Notes: generated from the letters alone by a model not told the origin. DNA of 64,000 nucleotides from Bursaphelenchus xylophilus (GCA_904066235.2 CAJFCV020000002.1:4464001-4528000), one strand, 5' to 3'. Positions 21,452-34,210 are shown, counted from the stretch's first letter. A program made the numbers and translations.

Positions 21452-24390
21452 TAGTTAAAGAGGAAGAAATACCTTTTTCAGGATGATTAAAGTACCACAA
21501 AAGCTTGCTGATGAATTGAAAAATCCTTGAGCTTAAAATTTGGAAAGCTTTCATTTCTTATCCAGAACGTTGTGTGTTGGCAACCTCTGAACCTCTGATA
21601 TTTTGGCAAGCCACCAGTCATCATTCCTGAACATCGCTTAGAGAAAGATAAGTACTCGTAACCTGTGCCAAATTTCGACAAAGCCTGGATGTATTCTCGA
21701 TTTCATGCACTACCCTTTTTAAATATTGCAACTTTGTTGCCAACTCTATTCAACTGCTTCATTTGTAATGCTCCAAGCATCCCATACGTGTCACAATTCT
21801 CCTAATTTCTTTCTACGTTCCGATTCAACTTTTTCGTAAGCAATTCTTTCAACCCTAATCGAATCATCAGCCCTTATTTTTTTTGCGCAATCCGCGCAGC
21901 TTCAGCAAGCACGTGGCGTGGATTAAACACGACCTCGGCGCGTCTGAACACTGATCCAATTAGAATCACACTGACACACCCAAATCCGACGCAGTCAAGC
22001 GAGAGAAAAGGAAAATGTTTGGTTTTCTGTGGTTGGGGTTATTTTTGGGAAAGAAAATAGAGAAAAATGCTTGGTTTACTGCCCGAAAAGTACAGTAAAT
22101 TAAGCAAATAAAAACTATGATAATGAAAAACTACATTCAATTACAAATAAAAGCAACCAGAGTCTAAAGGACGAGTAGAGAAAGACTTGGCACAAATGGG
22201 TCAAGTGTTTCCCTCAGAGAGAAGGACTGCTCATCGTGAGTAATAACTAACAGGATGACACTGTCCGTTTAGAATTATAACACCATGAGATTTTTTGGCT
22301 GTCTGGAGTCAAGTCTTTTCCTCAAAGTCGATTTTTTATGTCATTCTTATTAATATGCGTAGCTCAGTTTACAATATAAAAAATATGTCAAAAATTGAAG
22401 AAAACCCACAACATAAGCTTCTATGTTCTCTGCTCTTTTCAGTTTTATGTTTACTTCTCCTTTCAATTTGCACTGTGAGTAAATTCATCGGGTATTACAA
22501 AATCTCAGCCATCAAAATATTTACCGCACCCATATATGTATGTTCCAAAAGTAATGATTACAACCTAAAACAAGGGCCGATTTAAAAAAAAATATTCCAA
22601 AAATTTGCGGGAAACGCCTAAGAATACGGTATTTTGCAAGGGAATTTAATAAGCGGTTTTAAACTTGCAAAAAAAACGAGATTTCTTTCTAAAAAAAATT
22701 CTTTTCGAGGCGGTTGTTTGGCGAAGCGAAAAGTTAATGCAATGCTTGTTTTTGGCGTATGATTTTTGAAGGTTATCGCCTACGCGATGACTCAAAGAAC
22801 GACGAAAATTTTTGGCGGTTAGTTAGCTGTTTAAAAAGTAAAGGGACTCGGAAGACAAGGACAAACAACTTACTGGATTACTCATGTTAATGAGCAACAT
22901 GTAAGGTATTTTTGGAAACAATGATTAATTTTACTCGGTAAATTAAAATGAGAGTTCTGTTTGTGGCGCATTTTCGTTTGAAATCTCATCGAAATATCAT
23001 TTGTTTCGTGATTTGTTCCCTACAAAACACTACTTTTGACCAATCTTTTGTCAATCGCTGACAAGGAAGACCGATACAAAGCAAGTAAAACTCCATCAAA
23101 CGCAAGATGTTAGATATTCTAATCGGATAAGATTCTCTAACGCTGTCGACTTTTGTGTCGAGCCAATCAGGGTCAATTGCAATTCAAGAGTTCGGGGCTT
23201 TGGCAAAAATACATCTCGCAAAGCCTCTTGATACCGCCCAGAGAAAAAAATGTTGAATATCCTAACTGCCTCTGAGCGTACGAGCTAGAATATATATCAA
23301 TTGTTATGATTTATAGTGAAAATAACTTTTTTGGAGACCGTATAGAGGCTCCGCTTCTATACGTCCAGTGTCAGAAATTCGACGACAACTGATTCGTCCA
23401 CTCATACGGTATCGGAAAAATCAGTTGACTGTTGTTTCAACGTCATGTGCTTAATCTATTTACCGCTTGTAAATCACAATACCGTGGGAGTTATTTTTTA
23501 CAAAAGTTCAAATTTTACAAATTACATTTACCATAGCATTACTATCTATTTATGAAAGCCTGTTTACCTCATGAATTGGTTCCGCGTTTGTTGAAAAAGA
23601 TTCAAAATAGAATGTTAATTGCAATTTCTGTTTTTGCGATTTGTCATCAAATTTACAGTCATATCTACTCAAGAGTTATCTGAAATTACCGAAAATATTC
23701 TGTATTTTATATTGAGAAATTTTTATTGTAATGCAACATTGGGGAAATTAAATTTGCACAACTGAACCTAGAATTTTACGATCTAAAGAACATTCAAAAA
23801 TTCAAAATCAGATGACATGGATCTACTAATTGGCGGTTAATCGATTAACCTTCTAATTTTAAATACACGAGGGATACAGAGAGCGGAGAAGCGATTTATT
23901 CATAGTTTAATGCTTCCAAGCTTGAATAAAAAGTAACGGTAACGGAGATGTGAGTAGACTGAAAGGCATCTACCATCTAGCAGGAAAAATCATAATTTAA
24001 AACTGTCAAAAAAGCGCATTGAGCGCTATAAACCATATATAAAGTAATACAGCGACAAATGGTTGACAAACGGGGAGAACACGAAGAGAGAAATGAATGT
24101 TTAATTCTTCATCAAATTCTGTATACATGACCAATCTATCAGTCTGTCGGGAAAATATTGGCGGGTCATCGCTCATTGGAATCGTCCATCATCGCTTTGC
24201 GATGTCTAGCCACAACTGAAAAATTTGGTGCACCACTGCATTCCTTTTTCGACTAGGGGAAGCACCTTGCTGCAACGGCTTGCCATTATCTTCCCGACAA
24301 TTTAATAGGCATATCAATTCCGACATATCTTAGCTTGTCCTTGCGAGGCGCAACCGATATATTCCTCGGGTCTTGACAACAGAAAATATA
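21452..24390. other. Intergenic; GC-rich patch at 21.88-22.0 kb
   Basis: The patch 21880-22010 is GC-rich, includes a CACGTG E-box, and is open on both strands. The - strand frame ends …VVFNPRHVLAEAARIAQKK. It could be an exon or a promoter patch. A 76-codon ATG frame with one hydrophobic segment lies at 22355-22585 (+). At 23339-23363 there is an 11-bp hairpin (CGTATAGA … TCTATACG). No family is recognised. Confidence 0.35.
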
Positions 24391-24952
24391 CAGGGTGAAC
24401 CAATTTGGTGGCCCGATTTAAATTGGCTATGACTTCTTTAATTTTGGGCCAAATTTTAAAATTCTTTTTTTCCCTGAATCCACAGACATCCCCATCTTGT
24501 TTAATACCAAATATAACATACCTGTTGGACCAAAAAAAACAGACTGCGAAGCTTCGATTGAATTTCATCTTTGTTTAGGACAAAACTTTTTCCCCAACTT
24601 TGCGGAATTTCAAAATTTTCATATCTGTGCCCTCCGGGTTTCACTCCTTTGGAGGGGATTTGCTCTAGGTTTTTGATTCCAAACTATTCTACGTAAAATT
24701 CTAAACCTTATGAACCTAGGTTTGCTACAACTATCTATACCGTTCACAAGATACGACTGATTTTCGGCATTTTTTGAGATCTTTTGTTCTTCACGACGAA
24801 GATGGCGAGGTTTCTGTACTCCTGCCACATATTTGGTATTAAACAAAATGGAGATGTCTGAGGATTCAGGGAAAAAGAGAATTTTAAAATTTGGCCTAAA
24901 ATTAAAGAAGTTATAGCCAATTCAAATCGGGCCACCAAGTTGGTACATCATG
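24391..24952. mobile_element. Mariner-type MITE, 562 bp
   Basis: The left end CAGGGTGAACCAATTTGGTG and the right end (inverse of CATGATGTACCAACTTGGTG) are flanked by TA (24389-24390 and 24953-24954). Arms of about 130 bp are imperfect reverse complements and share GGCCCGATTT and GGCCAAATTTTAAAATTC-like blocks. The middle is unique sequence without a transposase. The same TACAGGGTG start is seen at 11009 and 36562. Confidence 0.8.
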
Positions 24953-24954
24953 TA

Positions 24955-26547
24955 AACTTCTGTCGATTTTGTGTTATTCAATAATTCTCCATGATTTCTG
25001 TGAAACGCAAGCGTTATATCTTTTCTATGTGTTTCTAGGACTAAAAAATTCCAATTTTCCATGCGTCTCAAGCACTTGTTAAGTTGTTAATTGAATCCAA
25101 ACCTTTTTATCCTTCCAAAATTTAGAAACCCAATCAATTTTCCAATGATTTATGAGAAAATTAAACTCTTTCACAAAGGAATGATCTTTAAAAGTCGTTT
25201 CGCCCAAAAATCAGGAACTTGATGGAGAGATCGCTTCTAATTTTAGGTTGGGTTAGACTTCACAGTCAATAGTCTGACAGGAGGAAGTCAAAAATAAACA
25301 GGATATTTCGTGATCCGAGGTCGAATTGTGAAATTTGTGGCGGTAAAAATTGAAATAAACATGAGAAACAGGATAATGCTGATAATAGGCGATGTAAAAT
25401 ACGAGTAAAGCAATAATTATTTATAAGATTTATTGCGAGGAAAACAGGGAAGATATAATTCTTTGACCTTTTCAGTTTTCGTGAAACCTTGTGAAACAAA
25501 AACAAACCCATAAAACGCTCGTTAATTGTAAATATAACCGACTTTTATCGATGTTGAGAGAATCGCTCATCGACACGCCAAAAGCAATCGGTCACATAAG
25601 CGATCTTTATATCCTTACACTCAAGTGTTGAGGTCACTCATGTGAACTTCAGGAGAAAGCAAAGAACGAAATCTTTCGATGTGAATACTATGCGTATGGT
25701 GAAATTAACAAGTAAATGCCTCAAGGGCAAAGAATTTTGAATTTTTTGAAATTTTTTTTCCCATTTACATTCTTGGAAGATGTCACATGACATATACATA
25801 GTTACACCTTGAACTTTTCCAATTTTTCTTCGGGAGTAACTTTAAGCGACGGTTCAAGGTTACACTTGATATGGTTTGTTTTGTTATTATTCGAGGAATT
25901 TCGTCGAAACGACTTCTTTATTCCAAACCAAAAGTTCAGAATTCCGAGGAATTTCGGAATTTGTTGTAAATTCGCAAATTCTGGTGGAAAACAACAGTTG
26001 GCCGGAGGGTTTAATAAGGGTGTTTTACAGCAAGTGTCGTCCGCAAAAATGAGTCTTAAATCATTTTATGTGCAATATTGTAATTGGAGACGATGAAAAT
26101 TCAAAAATTGCATGTTGATCATAAAATTCAATATCATATCTGATCGCCGTTGTGAAATTCGTCAATAGTTTTACTTTATTATTAGTCAACATCAAGGAAT
26201 AATTTGTTCAAAAAAGTCCATTTAAAACCTAATCGGAATTGTAACAGTTTAAAGTACCCTCGTTCGTAGTAAGCCTTGTTGTCGTATTTGGACATTCTCT
26301 CCGATGGAATGTTATGTTTTTGAGAACGCGCAAACTCGAAACGCACCACAGAAATGGCTTAAGTTAGTGAATTAGTGAGGCAGTTTAATGAAGTGTTTTC
26401 TTGAACTCTGAGTCTCCGTGAAGGTTGGGAATGAGGAAATAAAAGTGAAATCAGGGTGGAATGTTTGTTTAACAGTTAACAAATGTAATATTTTACAAAG
26501 GCTCAAATGTTTTAACGTATTCTTAGAAGCGTAAATAAATTTCGAGC
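24955..26547. other. Intergenic, no feature seen
   Basis: AT-rich. Frames at 25266-25511 (-) and 25809-26096 (+) start at non-ATG codons and are not recognisable. Confidence 0.45.
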
Positions 26548-26778
26548 TTACAAGGTCACCATTAACTTAGCAACCTTATGATTCCACATTTGGCTTTTCT
26601 CGGAAATCCTCCTACGCCGGAAAGCAGGAAGTTGAACCCCTTCGATTCGACGAATTGCATCATTGTGCGGGCACTCAATCAACTCAATTTCAAAGAAATT
26701 CTCAAACTGATATCCAATTCGTTCAATTCGACCCGAAACCCAAAATGAAAACCTGAAAATGGAGTTGTTTACAACCAT
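26548..26778 (-). CDS. Unrecognised ORF or exon, 76 codons
   Basis: A true ATG (26776-26778) opens a frame with a protein-like hydrophilic middle (GRIERIGYQFENFFEIELIE, then ECPHND) and a basic end (AFRRRRISEK). An internal acceptor-like ATTTTCAG lies eight codons in, so the coding part may begin there as an internal exon, with a donor-like AAG|GTTGCT near the end. No domain is recognised. Confidence 0.2.
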   Translation of the reverse strand: MVVNNSIFRFSFWVSGRIERIGYQFENFFEIELIECPHNDAIRRIEGVQLPAFRRRRISEKSQMWNHKVAKLMVTL

Positions 26779-27823
26779 TTATCAGTGATACCCGAGTTTC
26801 TTACTGCGTTCTTCTCTGCAGTCTCTCTTTTTGTCATTGGCCTTTGTTGAAGTGAGCTGAGTACAATTAATTGCTTTGCAGACCGATTGAAAGGAGAATT
26901 GAGCTGCTAAAACGATGATTGACTTTAAGTTAGTAAAACCGAGTAAGCATCTCTAGATAATGACAAATAAACTTTAGTAAAGAAGAGTTATTAAACGTCA
27001 CACAAAAGCCATCTCAATGGGCTTAACCGGCAATGAAAAGACATTTCCAATTCGCAATATGACTTTCAATTTGCAAGTCGGGATTAAGCATCCGTTTCTA
27101 AAACCAAGCGCGATGAATATCTAAGTGGAAAAACTCAGTATAACAAACTGCAACAGAGTAAAGTACGTAGTCGTTCTAATAGAGGGTTTTGTGAGACCTT
27201 TGTAGTCCTGTGTTTGGCAGTTTTCACTGTACATTTTTTGATTCGCAAAGATTGTCCAAAAAATATTGCTCATTTGCCCCGGCATATTGAAATGTCTCCT
27301 TTAGAAAGAATTGAACATTTGAGAGAACTAAAAAAGAAACAGGCAGTCTTTCTCGAATTTGGTGTATAATACAAACTATGCAGATAAAGTGTGAAGAGGT
27401 CAGTTGGACCCGATGAACAGTTAGAACGTCCATTTCAGAGTGAATTTTTGAATCTTATTCTGGCTTTGTTTGCGTTTTTTCGCTGAAACTTCCTCTCCGT
27501 TCATCCCAAGCCCGTAGCAATTTGTGTTTACACCCAGACAGCCTTCTATTCTTCCCAAACATTCTTCCTTTCCAATTGCTGATTACAAATAGGATCATAT
27601 TACAGCTTTTGCAACCTCCTACAGCCTTCCACCCTCCTCGCTTTTCCGTCAACAAAATACATCTGACTTGTTGTGTTTGCAACGTTGCTTTGGTTCGGCG
27701 AAGGAACCCGAATTAACTAGTAACGTAAGATACAGCTATACGTAGTCTAAGGCACGAAACCCAGGAAATACCAAAAAAATGGTTACATCTTGAACTTCCC
27801 CGCAGTTTCATTTGCGTCATCGG
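26779..27823. other. Intergenic with opposing short ORFs
   Basis: Frames at 27224-27433 (-, true ATG, 69 codons), 27455-27682 (-) and 27522-27716 (+) overlap or abut. None is recognisable, and no splice structure joins them. Confidence 0.35.
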
Positions 27824-28033
27824 ATGTTTACACCCACGCCGTCAGTTCAACCTGTGAGCATTGAAGTTAAATGGGAACCCAAAGGTAGAACGGAAAAAGG
27901 AAGTTGTGATTTGAAATGTGTGCCGATTGCGTCGCTCAAACAAAAAATTGAGTTTGCTGCGACACAATTCATTTTCTCGGCGACGATGCGATATTCGATG
28001 CGACAGTTGCTCATTATTGTCTCGACGGACTGA
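27824..28033 (+). CDS. Small unrecognised ORF, 69 residues
   Basis: An acceptor-like CTTCCCCGCAG ends at 27806, 17 bp before ATG 27824, a distance suited to a trans-spliced or first coding exon. The product starts MFTPTPSVQPVSIEVKWEPK and ends IVSTD, with a hydrophilic N-terminus and no membrane segment. Codon content looks more coding-like than the neighbours. An equally open - strand frame (27847-28110) lacks an ATG start. The function is unknown. Confidence 0.28.
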   Translation: MFTPTPSVQPVSIEVKWEPKGRTEKGSCDLKCVPIASLKQKIEFAATQFIFSATMRYSMRQLLIIVSTD

Positions 28034-29158
28034 TAGTTTTCTCTTTCTTCACAATGCACTCCCAAGGTTGCACAGTAAAAATTTGAAGAGCTTGTGTTCA
28101 AATTGAGCACTTGCTCCGCACTTTCTTCACTTCCTGGCTTTGTTTTGGACTCAAGTTTCCCAATGAAGAAGAATTCAATGTAAAAAGCCGCAAAAGGACG
28201 TCAACGCAATCTAAATATTAAACTTAAAGGTCTGAAAAGCTTTTAAAACTTTAATTGTCATGCTCTCTCAAGTTTGTAAAAATTGGAATCAGTACAATGT
28301 AAGAGTGCAGAGCTTTACAAATTTCGAAATCTAGGGCCTCTACTTGTGGTAGGGTGGTCCGAAAATTCCAAAATTTAACAAACTATAGACGATGCTCAAT
28401 GTAGTAGTGCCATTGCACTGTTAGCCGCGGTAAAATGACACAAGAATTAAATCAATAAAATTAAAATTATTACTTTTTACTTTCGACTTTTTGACTTCTA
28501 TTTAAGTACAATTAGCAATTAATTACATTGTCACGCATGCAGAGCATAAACCAGAGTCGTTAAAAACTATGTATCTCTAATGACCGTTGTGGCCTCCCCA
28601 CCGTATGTAACGGCCATAAAAGGACAAAAAAGCGAATCACCGGATAAAATGAGACGAAAAAAGCGCGGACTCTTGTTGAATTGTCGATTAAATTACTCAA
28701 GGGAGCGTGTTTGTAGGATTATTTGAAGGCTGCAACGACACCCCGTAATTGGAATACGAAACAACGGAGACTAACGCATTTGATAGCAGATTGGTTCGTT
28801 TGCAGTCACACTTATGAACATGCAACATTCAGGTGATAATATATTTGATAAAAGGGCGAATGCGTTGTGGTTCTTTTAGACGTCGTGCAACATTTATTAT
28901 ATATGTGCAACGATGTCGATTGGTGAGCTTGACTTATCTTTTTGGTGAGTTTGCCTTGCATGGTGCTTGGTCATTCAACACTATGCAATCGTCGCCATTT
29001 GGAAAGATTGGGAAGATGCGATCTTAACACGATGCATGTCAAGATTTTTCGACCGACCGGTGCGTGTGAACCAGTTAGGCCACTTTCATTAATTATTTAG
29101 CAGTGCTAATGTTCACTTGAGGCTCGGGTTTAATAATAGAATTTGGTATATCAGATTT
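28034..29158. other. Intergenic, no feature seen
   Basis: AT-rich. A short frame at 28859-29027 (+) is not recognisable. Confidence 0.45.
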
Positions 29159-29364
29159 TCAGGCGACTTTTAAGGTCTCGAAGAATTGTTGAAGACACGA
29201 AGTATATGTAGAATTTCTGGAGTAAAATGTTACATTCTCTTCTTGTGTGAGGCAATAGGAATATGTTGATGGATATAAATCTGTTTTTATCAATGTTATT
29301 GTTGTCCAGCACCATTTCCTTTGACGTTGCTCGTTAAACAAATCTTTGTCATTCCGCTGTCCTC
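29159..29364 (-). CDS. Candidate terminal exon, unrecognised
   Basis: On the - strand an acceptor-like ATTAG precedes an open stretch of about 68 codons to TGA, encoding GGQRNDKDLFNEQRQRKWCW and later QQFFETLKVA. The composition (Trp, Cys, Asn, Gln, few simple runs) is more protein-like than the surroundings. No initiating Met or upstream exon could be assigned. It may be the last exon of a - strand gene or a remnant of a mobile-element protein. No domain is recognised. Confidence 0.22.
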
Positions 29365-31260
29365 CTAATCGTGTAAAAATTCATAAAGTTTCAAGACTAC
29401 AAAACAATCCGTTACAGTGTAATCGAACAATACTACATATTGTAAAAGTTCAATTTATTTGTTTGTCATTCCTGTATGTATTGCGTTTAAGGTTCACATG
29501 ACCACAGACTGTATGTGTATACGATTACATTTGCCGATGTTTTTGTACATGCTGTAATGGTTCATTCCTCGCGTACCTGTTGATGTTACACACGGAATCA
29601 GTCGGCGGGGGTTAGTAGTTTTTGTGATTTAGTCACGGAAGGGTCTCGTAAATGTCGCGGTACCGGTTAGGATTGTGACATGGACAACGTAACAAGTATT
29701 CAAGAACATACGAAACCAACGTAGTATGCCAAAAATAGCGTCTATTAATATATACATGGCTATTTATTAAAATAAGGACCTACATTGCGCAGTTGAAGCA
29801 GCTCTTGGGTGGTAGTACAATTTGACTTACAGACCCTCTTAGAAACCAAAAGGTATACAACCAAATGGCTCCGAAGATTGGGCGGTCCATTTTTTGTCAA
29901 TAGCCAAGTACAATGAGATATTAAGCAAGGTGACAGGAAAGATGTTGTGTTCTGTCTAAATGTGTTTTTTATTGTTCAAGAGGCTGAATGGAGTACAACA
30001 CATATAAATAGGACTAAACTCCGGTTAAATTAAAATTTTTAACGGCAATTTTCCTGTCGCGTATTTTTTGGTTGTTGTTACTGGACGATTAGATTTTTTT
30101 GGATATCTAGCAGTTGTAAATGCAGAGAAACTTCAGAAATTTTTGGCTTTCGGCTTGCAAGTGAAGATGCATTTCTCTACGGGATTTAGGAAAGACAGTA
30201 AATAAGGAGCGACAACCGGACAAATAATATGTTGGCCCTCTAGTCTTCTATTGGTTTGTCAAAAATTTTGTTGGGATTGAAAACAAGGTCCACACAAGAT
30301 ATACATGGCCCATTTAGGATCCGAAAAGTGCCACGTATATGGTTGCGTTTTCCAATGTGGCCACAGATCTCCATTCTAAGAGCGTTGAACACCACTTTAA
30401 ACTACCGTTTTTTGAACGATATTTCCATGATCATTGCTATCTTTTGATGCTTACCAAAATTAATTTCAAGAAATAGCCTCTTCGTGCCCGCATTTCTGTC
30501 AAGTTTAACTAGCATTCTTTGCTTCCTTGTTGACACTGCTCCGACCGCATATGACATTAGACACACTTGGTATACCATTTCTTAATCAACAACGCGAAAT
30601 GCCGTCAAAATTAGAATAAGCACGCAAAGAACTTGATCCAGTTTACCCGAACCGTGTATATAAACGGTGGAATTTGTCTGGCGTGTGTAGTTTTACTCAT
30701 TTGTTTGTTACAATGGGCGGAATGTTTGGGATTTGAGGTATTTCAGCAATTCAACGGTGGCGTAAAGTAATACTTGAATTCGGTCCAATTTGATATGAGA
30801 ATATCCTCTATTTGAGTTGGAGCAAGTCACAGTTTACGCTGACTGCGATAAAATGGCAACAATCAAAAGCTGATCGAGCTTTTGAGCCAAATACCTAGCC
30901 TGCCTTCAACTCTTCTGTAGACACAAACTATGTATATGTTTCACAACCTTTTTTTGAGAGAGCATAGTGATGATGACCCATACTTGCCTTTTTCATTATA
31001 TCCCACTCAATATTCAAAGACCCTTAAAACAATTGCTGTTACAGCGTTTTACAACCATTCTTTTGTCACGTTAACATTGTTCAGATTTTTGTCTTTCCCC
31101 CTTTTACAGTACATATATTAACGTCTGCTTCCAAATGCTGCAATATTCTCAACGCTTTGTGTCGCGTTTTTTCGTCAGACCTTTCTTAAGAGACTTTTCT
31201 TAGCTACCGTTGTTTATTGCAGATATAACCAATTGAAGTCAGTTTCATCACTTTGCCAAG
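29365..31260. other. Intergenic upstream of the chemoreceptor
   Basis: No gene was recognised. A TATATAAA flanked by the inverted pair ACCGT/ACGGT lies at 30651-30668 on the chemoreceptor strand, about 600 bp before its ATG. The chance frames at 30256-30447 and 30930-31121 are not supported. Confidence 0.4.
30651..30668 (+). promoter_or_regulatory. TATA-like motif inside an inverted repeat
   Basis: ACCGT (30651-30655), TATATAAA (30657-30664), ACGGT (30664-30668). It is a possible core promoter for a transcript leading to the chemoreceptor at 31261, but the distance is long and nematode genes often lack TATA boxes. Confidence 0.25.
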
Positions 31261-33213
31261 ATGCCGGTGACGATGCGAACGATCCACCGTGCGGTGGATA
31301 TCGTTGGCGGCGTGATGGGCGTTGTCCTCTGCTCGGCAGTTATCATACTTACTTCTACGGTGGTCAGGAATAAGACCATGAAGATGTACAAGATTATGAT
31401 TATGAGTACGGCTGCCGTTGATCTGATCTACTCACTCAACTGTCTGATTACACTTTCTGTAAGTTTTTTATTAACCATACTATAAAAAGAAATTTTTACA
31501 TCAAAATATACCATTTAACACGACATAAATACCTTTACATTTTAACTTTACATCTTTTTTTGACATACTTGGGCCCAAAAATACCAACGAATTGCATACC
31601 GGAAGTTCGTGTCGCGTTTGACCACACATGGGCAACATTAAGGCAATTGCCAGGAAATAAACAGATCACTGTGTAAAAACGATATTCGGTATTTTACAAT
31701 AGACAGGGTTAATGTATACATATAATTATAACAAAGTTTTTTCGATAATTATAAATAGGATTGACCAAAGAATATTGCACTCGCATAAGAGTACAAGAAA
31801 GGAGATTCGTGAGGAAATTCTGAATTACGGAGTCTCAAGGCGTTAAACTAACTACGAGCGTGACGCTTGGTTTCCAATCATACTTGGAACTAGTAAATAA
31901 TTGGCTCTATAATTGGTTAGTACTCACGTTTGATTTCTTTGCTTTTTTGCAATGCGTATAAACCATAATTAGAAATGGTGGATAAAATTTTACAAAAAAA
32001 TTCTTGGCCAGAGCCAAACTAGTTATTAAAGAAACGTTTTTCATTTTACCAAGTATCAATCGCATGATGACATAGCACAAGATATAGAACACATTCTAGG
32101 ATTATTTAATGGCCTATTTTAACAGTTTGCCAAAACTTGAGACATTTAAAGTCTATATGCAAACATAGATCTTGATCTGATCACCATAAAAGAGATCACG
32201 CCTTAAAATTACAAGAATACATTTTTCAGACCGCCACTGCCGCCAAGAACCTCGTTTTCATCAGTGTCGACAACCCCTACCTTCCCCGCGGCCCGAACAT
32301 CGTTTACGTTGCCGTCGCCACCCAACTTCTCACAATGTTCCTGGCCGTCGCTGTTCTTCCACTTCAATTCATCTACCGTTACGGTGTTCTACGTTCCAAG
32401 CCCTTCACGAAAGTTCAAATGGCATTGATGGGATTGGTTTGTCTTTTCGCTGCTATCTGTCATGCCTCTTCCTGTCCTCTGGTATATCATCCAAGAAGCG
32501 ATTACTACGACGAAGTTTTGGCTGGTGTTTGGGGAATCGCAAACAAGTCTGATCTGCCCATGTATATTGTGGGAGATCCTACGGAAATCTCGATGATGCT
32601 GCATTTCTCTGAAGTGTTTATTATCACCGGAGGCGCTTACAATGTCATTTTGTATGTGCTCAGATTGACAAAGAAGATCTGGAATGTCGATGGCATGGAG
32701 TATTCGGAGAGCACAAAGCTGATCCAAAAACAAATGACAAAAGTGCTGTATTTACAGGTGAGTAAAAATCGAAGTAAAAAGCTAAATAATTGCGCAAAAA
32801 ATATTGTAACTTTACGGCCATCTCATTTTGCATTGCAATTAAACCTTTTAACAACTCATGCTAAAATTTTGAACTTTACTTGATCACTTACAAATCGCTT
32901 TTTTCAGGCCGCCTACCCTCTGTTTGTTGTCCTCATCCCATGTTTCCTCTTCCCAGCCGCCGCTATTACTGGAAGTGAGGTCAAATTGCTTGGCGAGTTG
33001 TCCTTCCTACTTGTCCATTCCACTCCCGCCCTAAATGCTTTATCAGTCCTCATTTTGATGCCGTCCTACAGAAATTACTTCCTCGGATGTGTCAGCAGCA
33101 AATATGTGAACCCTGTAACGTCCGGAGCCACCTCGATGAATCGGCAGAGCAAAACAGCCATCTCAGCGGCCAGCAGCGGAGAAATGCCGGTAGTTGTGCA
33201 GAAAGAAGGCTGA
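31261..33213 (+). CDS. Nematode serpentine chemoreceptor (7TM GPCR, Str superfamily-like), 3 exons
   Basis: Exons are 31261-31458, 32230-32757 and 32908-33213, all joined in phase 0, giving 343 residues. Donors are GTAAGT and GTGAGT; both acceptors end TTTTTCAG or TTTTTTCAG. Residues about 11-33 and 41-66 form TM1 and TM2, split by intron 1. PLQFIYRYGVL (about residue 111) matches the TM3/intracellular-loop YRY region of nematode Str-type receptors. LIQKQMTKVLYLQ precedes TM6, and HSTPALNALSVLILMPSYRN gives the TM7 end with the typical PxYR. A Ser/Thr-rich tail follows. The expected role is a plasma-membrane odorant/chemical receptor of sensory neurons. Which subfamily (str, srd, srh, sri or another) cannot be settled by eye. 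Poly(A) signal AATAAA at 33393. The length is normal for the family and no frame damage was seen. Confidence 0.88.
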
Positions 33214-33392
33214 GAACATTTTTACATACTGCTTTTTTGTTATATAGTAATTGTAAAAATACTCATTTAGACGCTTTTCAATGACATCTAATATTTCGAA
33301 AGTATTTCTATTATGAAATTCATCATTAACTAATCGTATATCTTACTCAAAGAATTATTGCACCAAATTGAAACCATTTATACGTATGGCTA

Positions 33393-33398
33393 AATAAA
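33393..33398 (+). terminator. AATAAA poly(A) signal of the chemoreceptor gene
   Basis: It lies 180 bp after the stop codon. A second AATAAA occurs at about 33480. Confidence 0.5.
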
Positions 33399-33635
33399 CA
33401 GTCTTAAACATCCGTATTCTGTTCTACCTTATGACGGAGATCCACTTGTTGCCTATGCTTTAACGACTCTGCTATGAGAAAATAAAATCCAATATTGAAG
33501 TCGTTCGACAGTATGATAGATGCTGTTGTTGAAACTAATGAAATCAATAAATCACAACAAAAGCATGATTAGACTGCGGAGGTTTTGGAGACAGCTGTAA
33601 AATGTATGGTGAAAAAAATGACATTGATTTTCCAA
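33399..33635. other. Intergenic, no feature seen
   Basis: AT-rich sequence between the chemoreceptor and the decayed acetyltransferase duplicate. Confidence 0.5.
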
Positions 33636-34210
33636 AAAACTTTTAAAGTTCATTTTGCACGCCGAAAATTTTCCAAGGCGCTCAATTCTTTAATTCTACT
33701 AACAAGGGAAGTATTATTACTACAAGTGCGACGCTCAGATTTTCTTTAAAATTTGCACACACGTCGGGTATGGACTAAATATTAATTCCTGAAAGTTTCA
33801 GCTCGCGCTTTGCGGGCGCCGCCGAGACATCGAACGATTTTTTGCCGCGGAGAGAGAAAACGCTAAACGTGGAGAGCGGTCAGAGAGAAAAACGCTTTTT
33901 GGCCATAACTTTGTGCGGAAAAATTTGATTTTTTGTAGAAACATTATCCTTTACGGTTGAAATAGGCATGAAACTTTTTGTGCGGAATTCGGCAAAAAGT
34001 TCTAAATCTTCGCCGACAATCTAAAAATCTCGGTTGTTTCTGCAAAGCGCGAGCTAGGATTCTCGCATATATCTTAGAAAAAATTATTCTTGGAAACGCA
34101 TCTACGACAAGCCGATCGGCCAGGGGAAAAAGCGATTGAGCTACTTGATTGGAGATATCGACAAAGCAGCCAGATCTGAAGTCAATGTGCAGGGATATGG
34201 AATTTTCTAA
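33636..34210 (+). pseudogene. Decayed partial duplicate of the downstream acetyltransferase gene
   Basis: Three pieces match the intact gene at 34918-36428. First, TTTTCCAAAAAACTTTTAAA and GTTCATTTTGC (33632-33660) match the sequence just upstream of that gene (34830-34860). Second, 33660-34088 is the reverse complement of its intron-2 MITE plus adjoining intron sequence (35471-35910). Third, 34091-34210 matches the end of its last exon: KRIYDKPIGQGKKRLSYLIG … VQGYGIF, stop TAA, against ERIYKKPIGDGKERLTYMIG … VPGYGIF. The front exons are missing and the transposon-bearing part is inverted. It cannot make a full acetyltransferase. Confidence 0.75.
33703..34088. mobile_element. Truncated, inverted copy of the intron-2 MITE
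   Basis: It starts at CAAGGGAAGTATT (cognate of CAGGGGAAGTACT) and runs through AAGTGCGACGCTCAG, AGAGCGGTCAGAGAGAAAAA and GCATGAAACTTTTTGTGCGG. It breaks off at AAAATTATTCT, where acetyltransferase exon sequence begins, so the second terminal repeat is missing. Orientation is opposite to the copy at 35415-35863. Confidence 0.75.
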
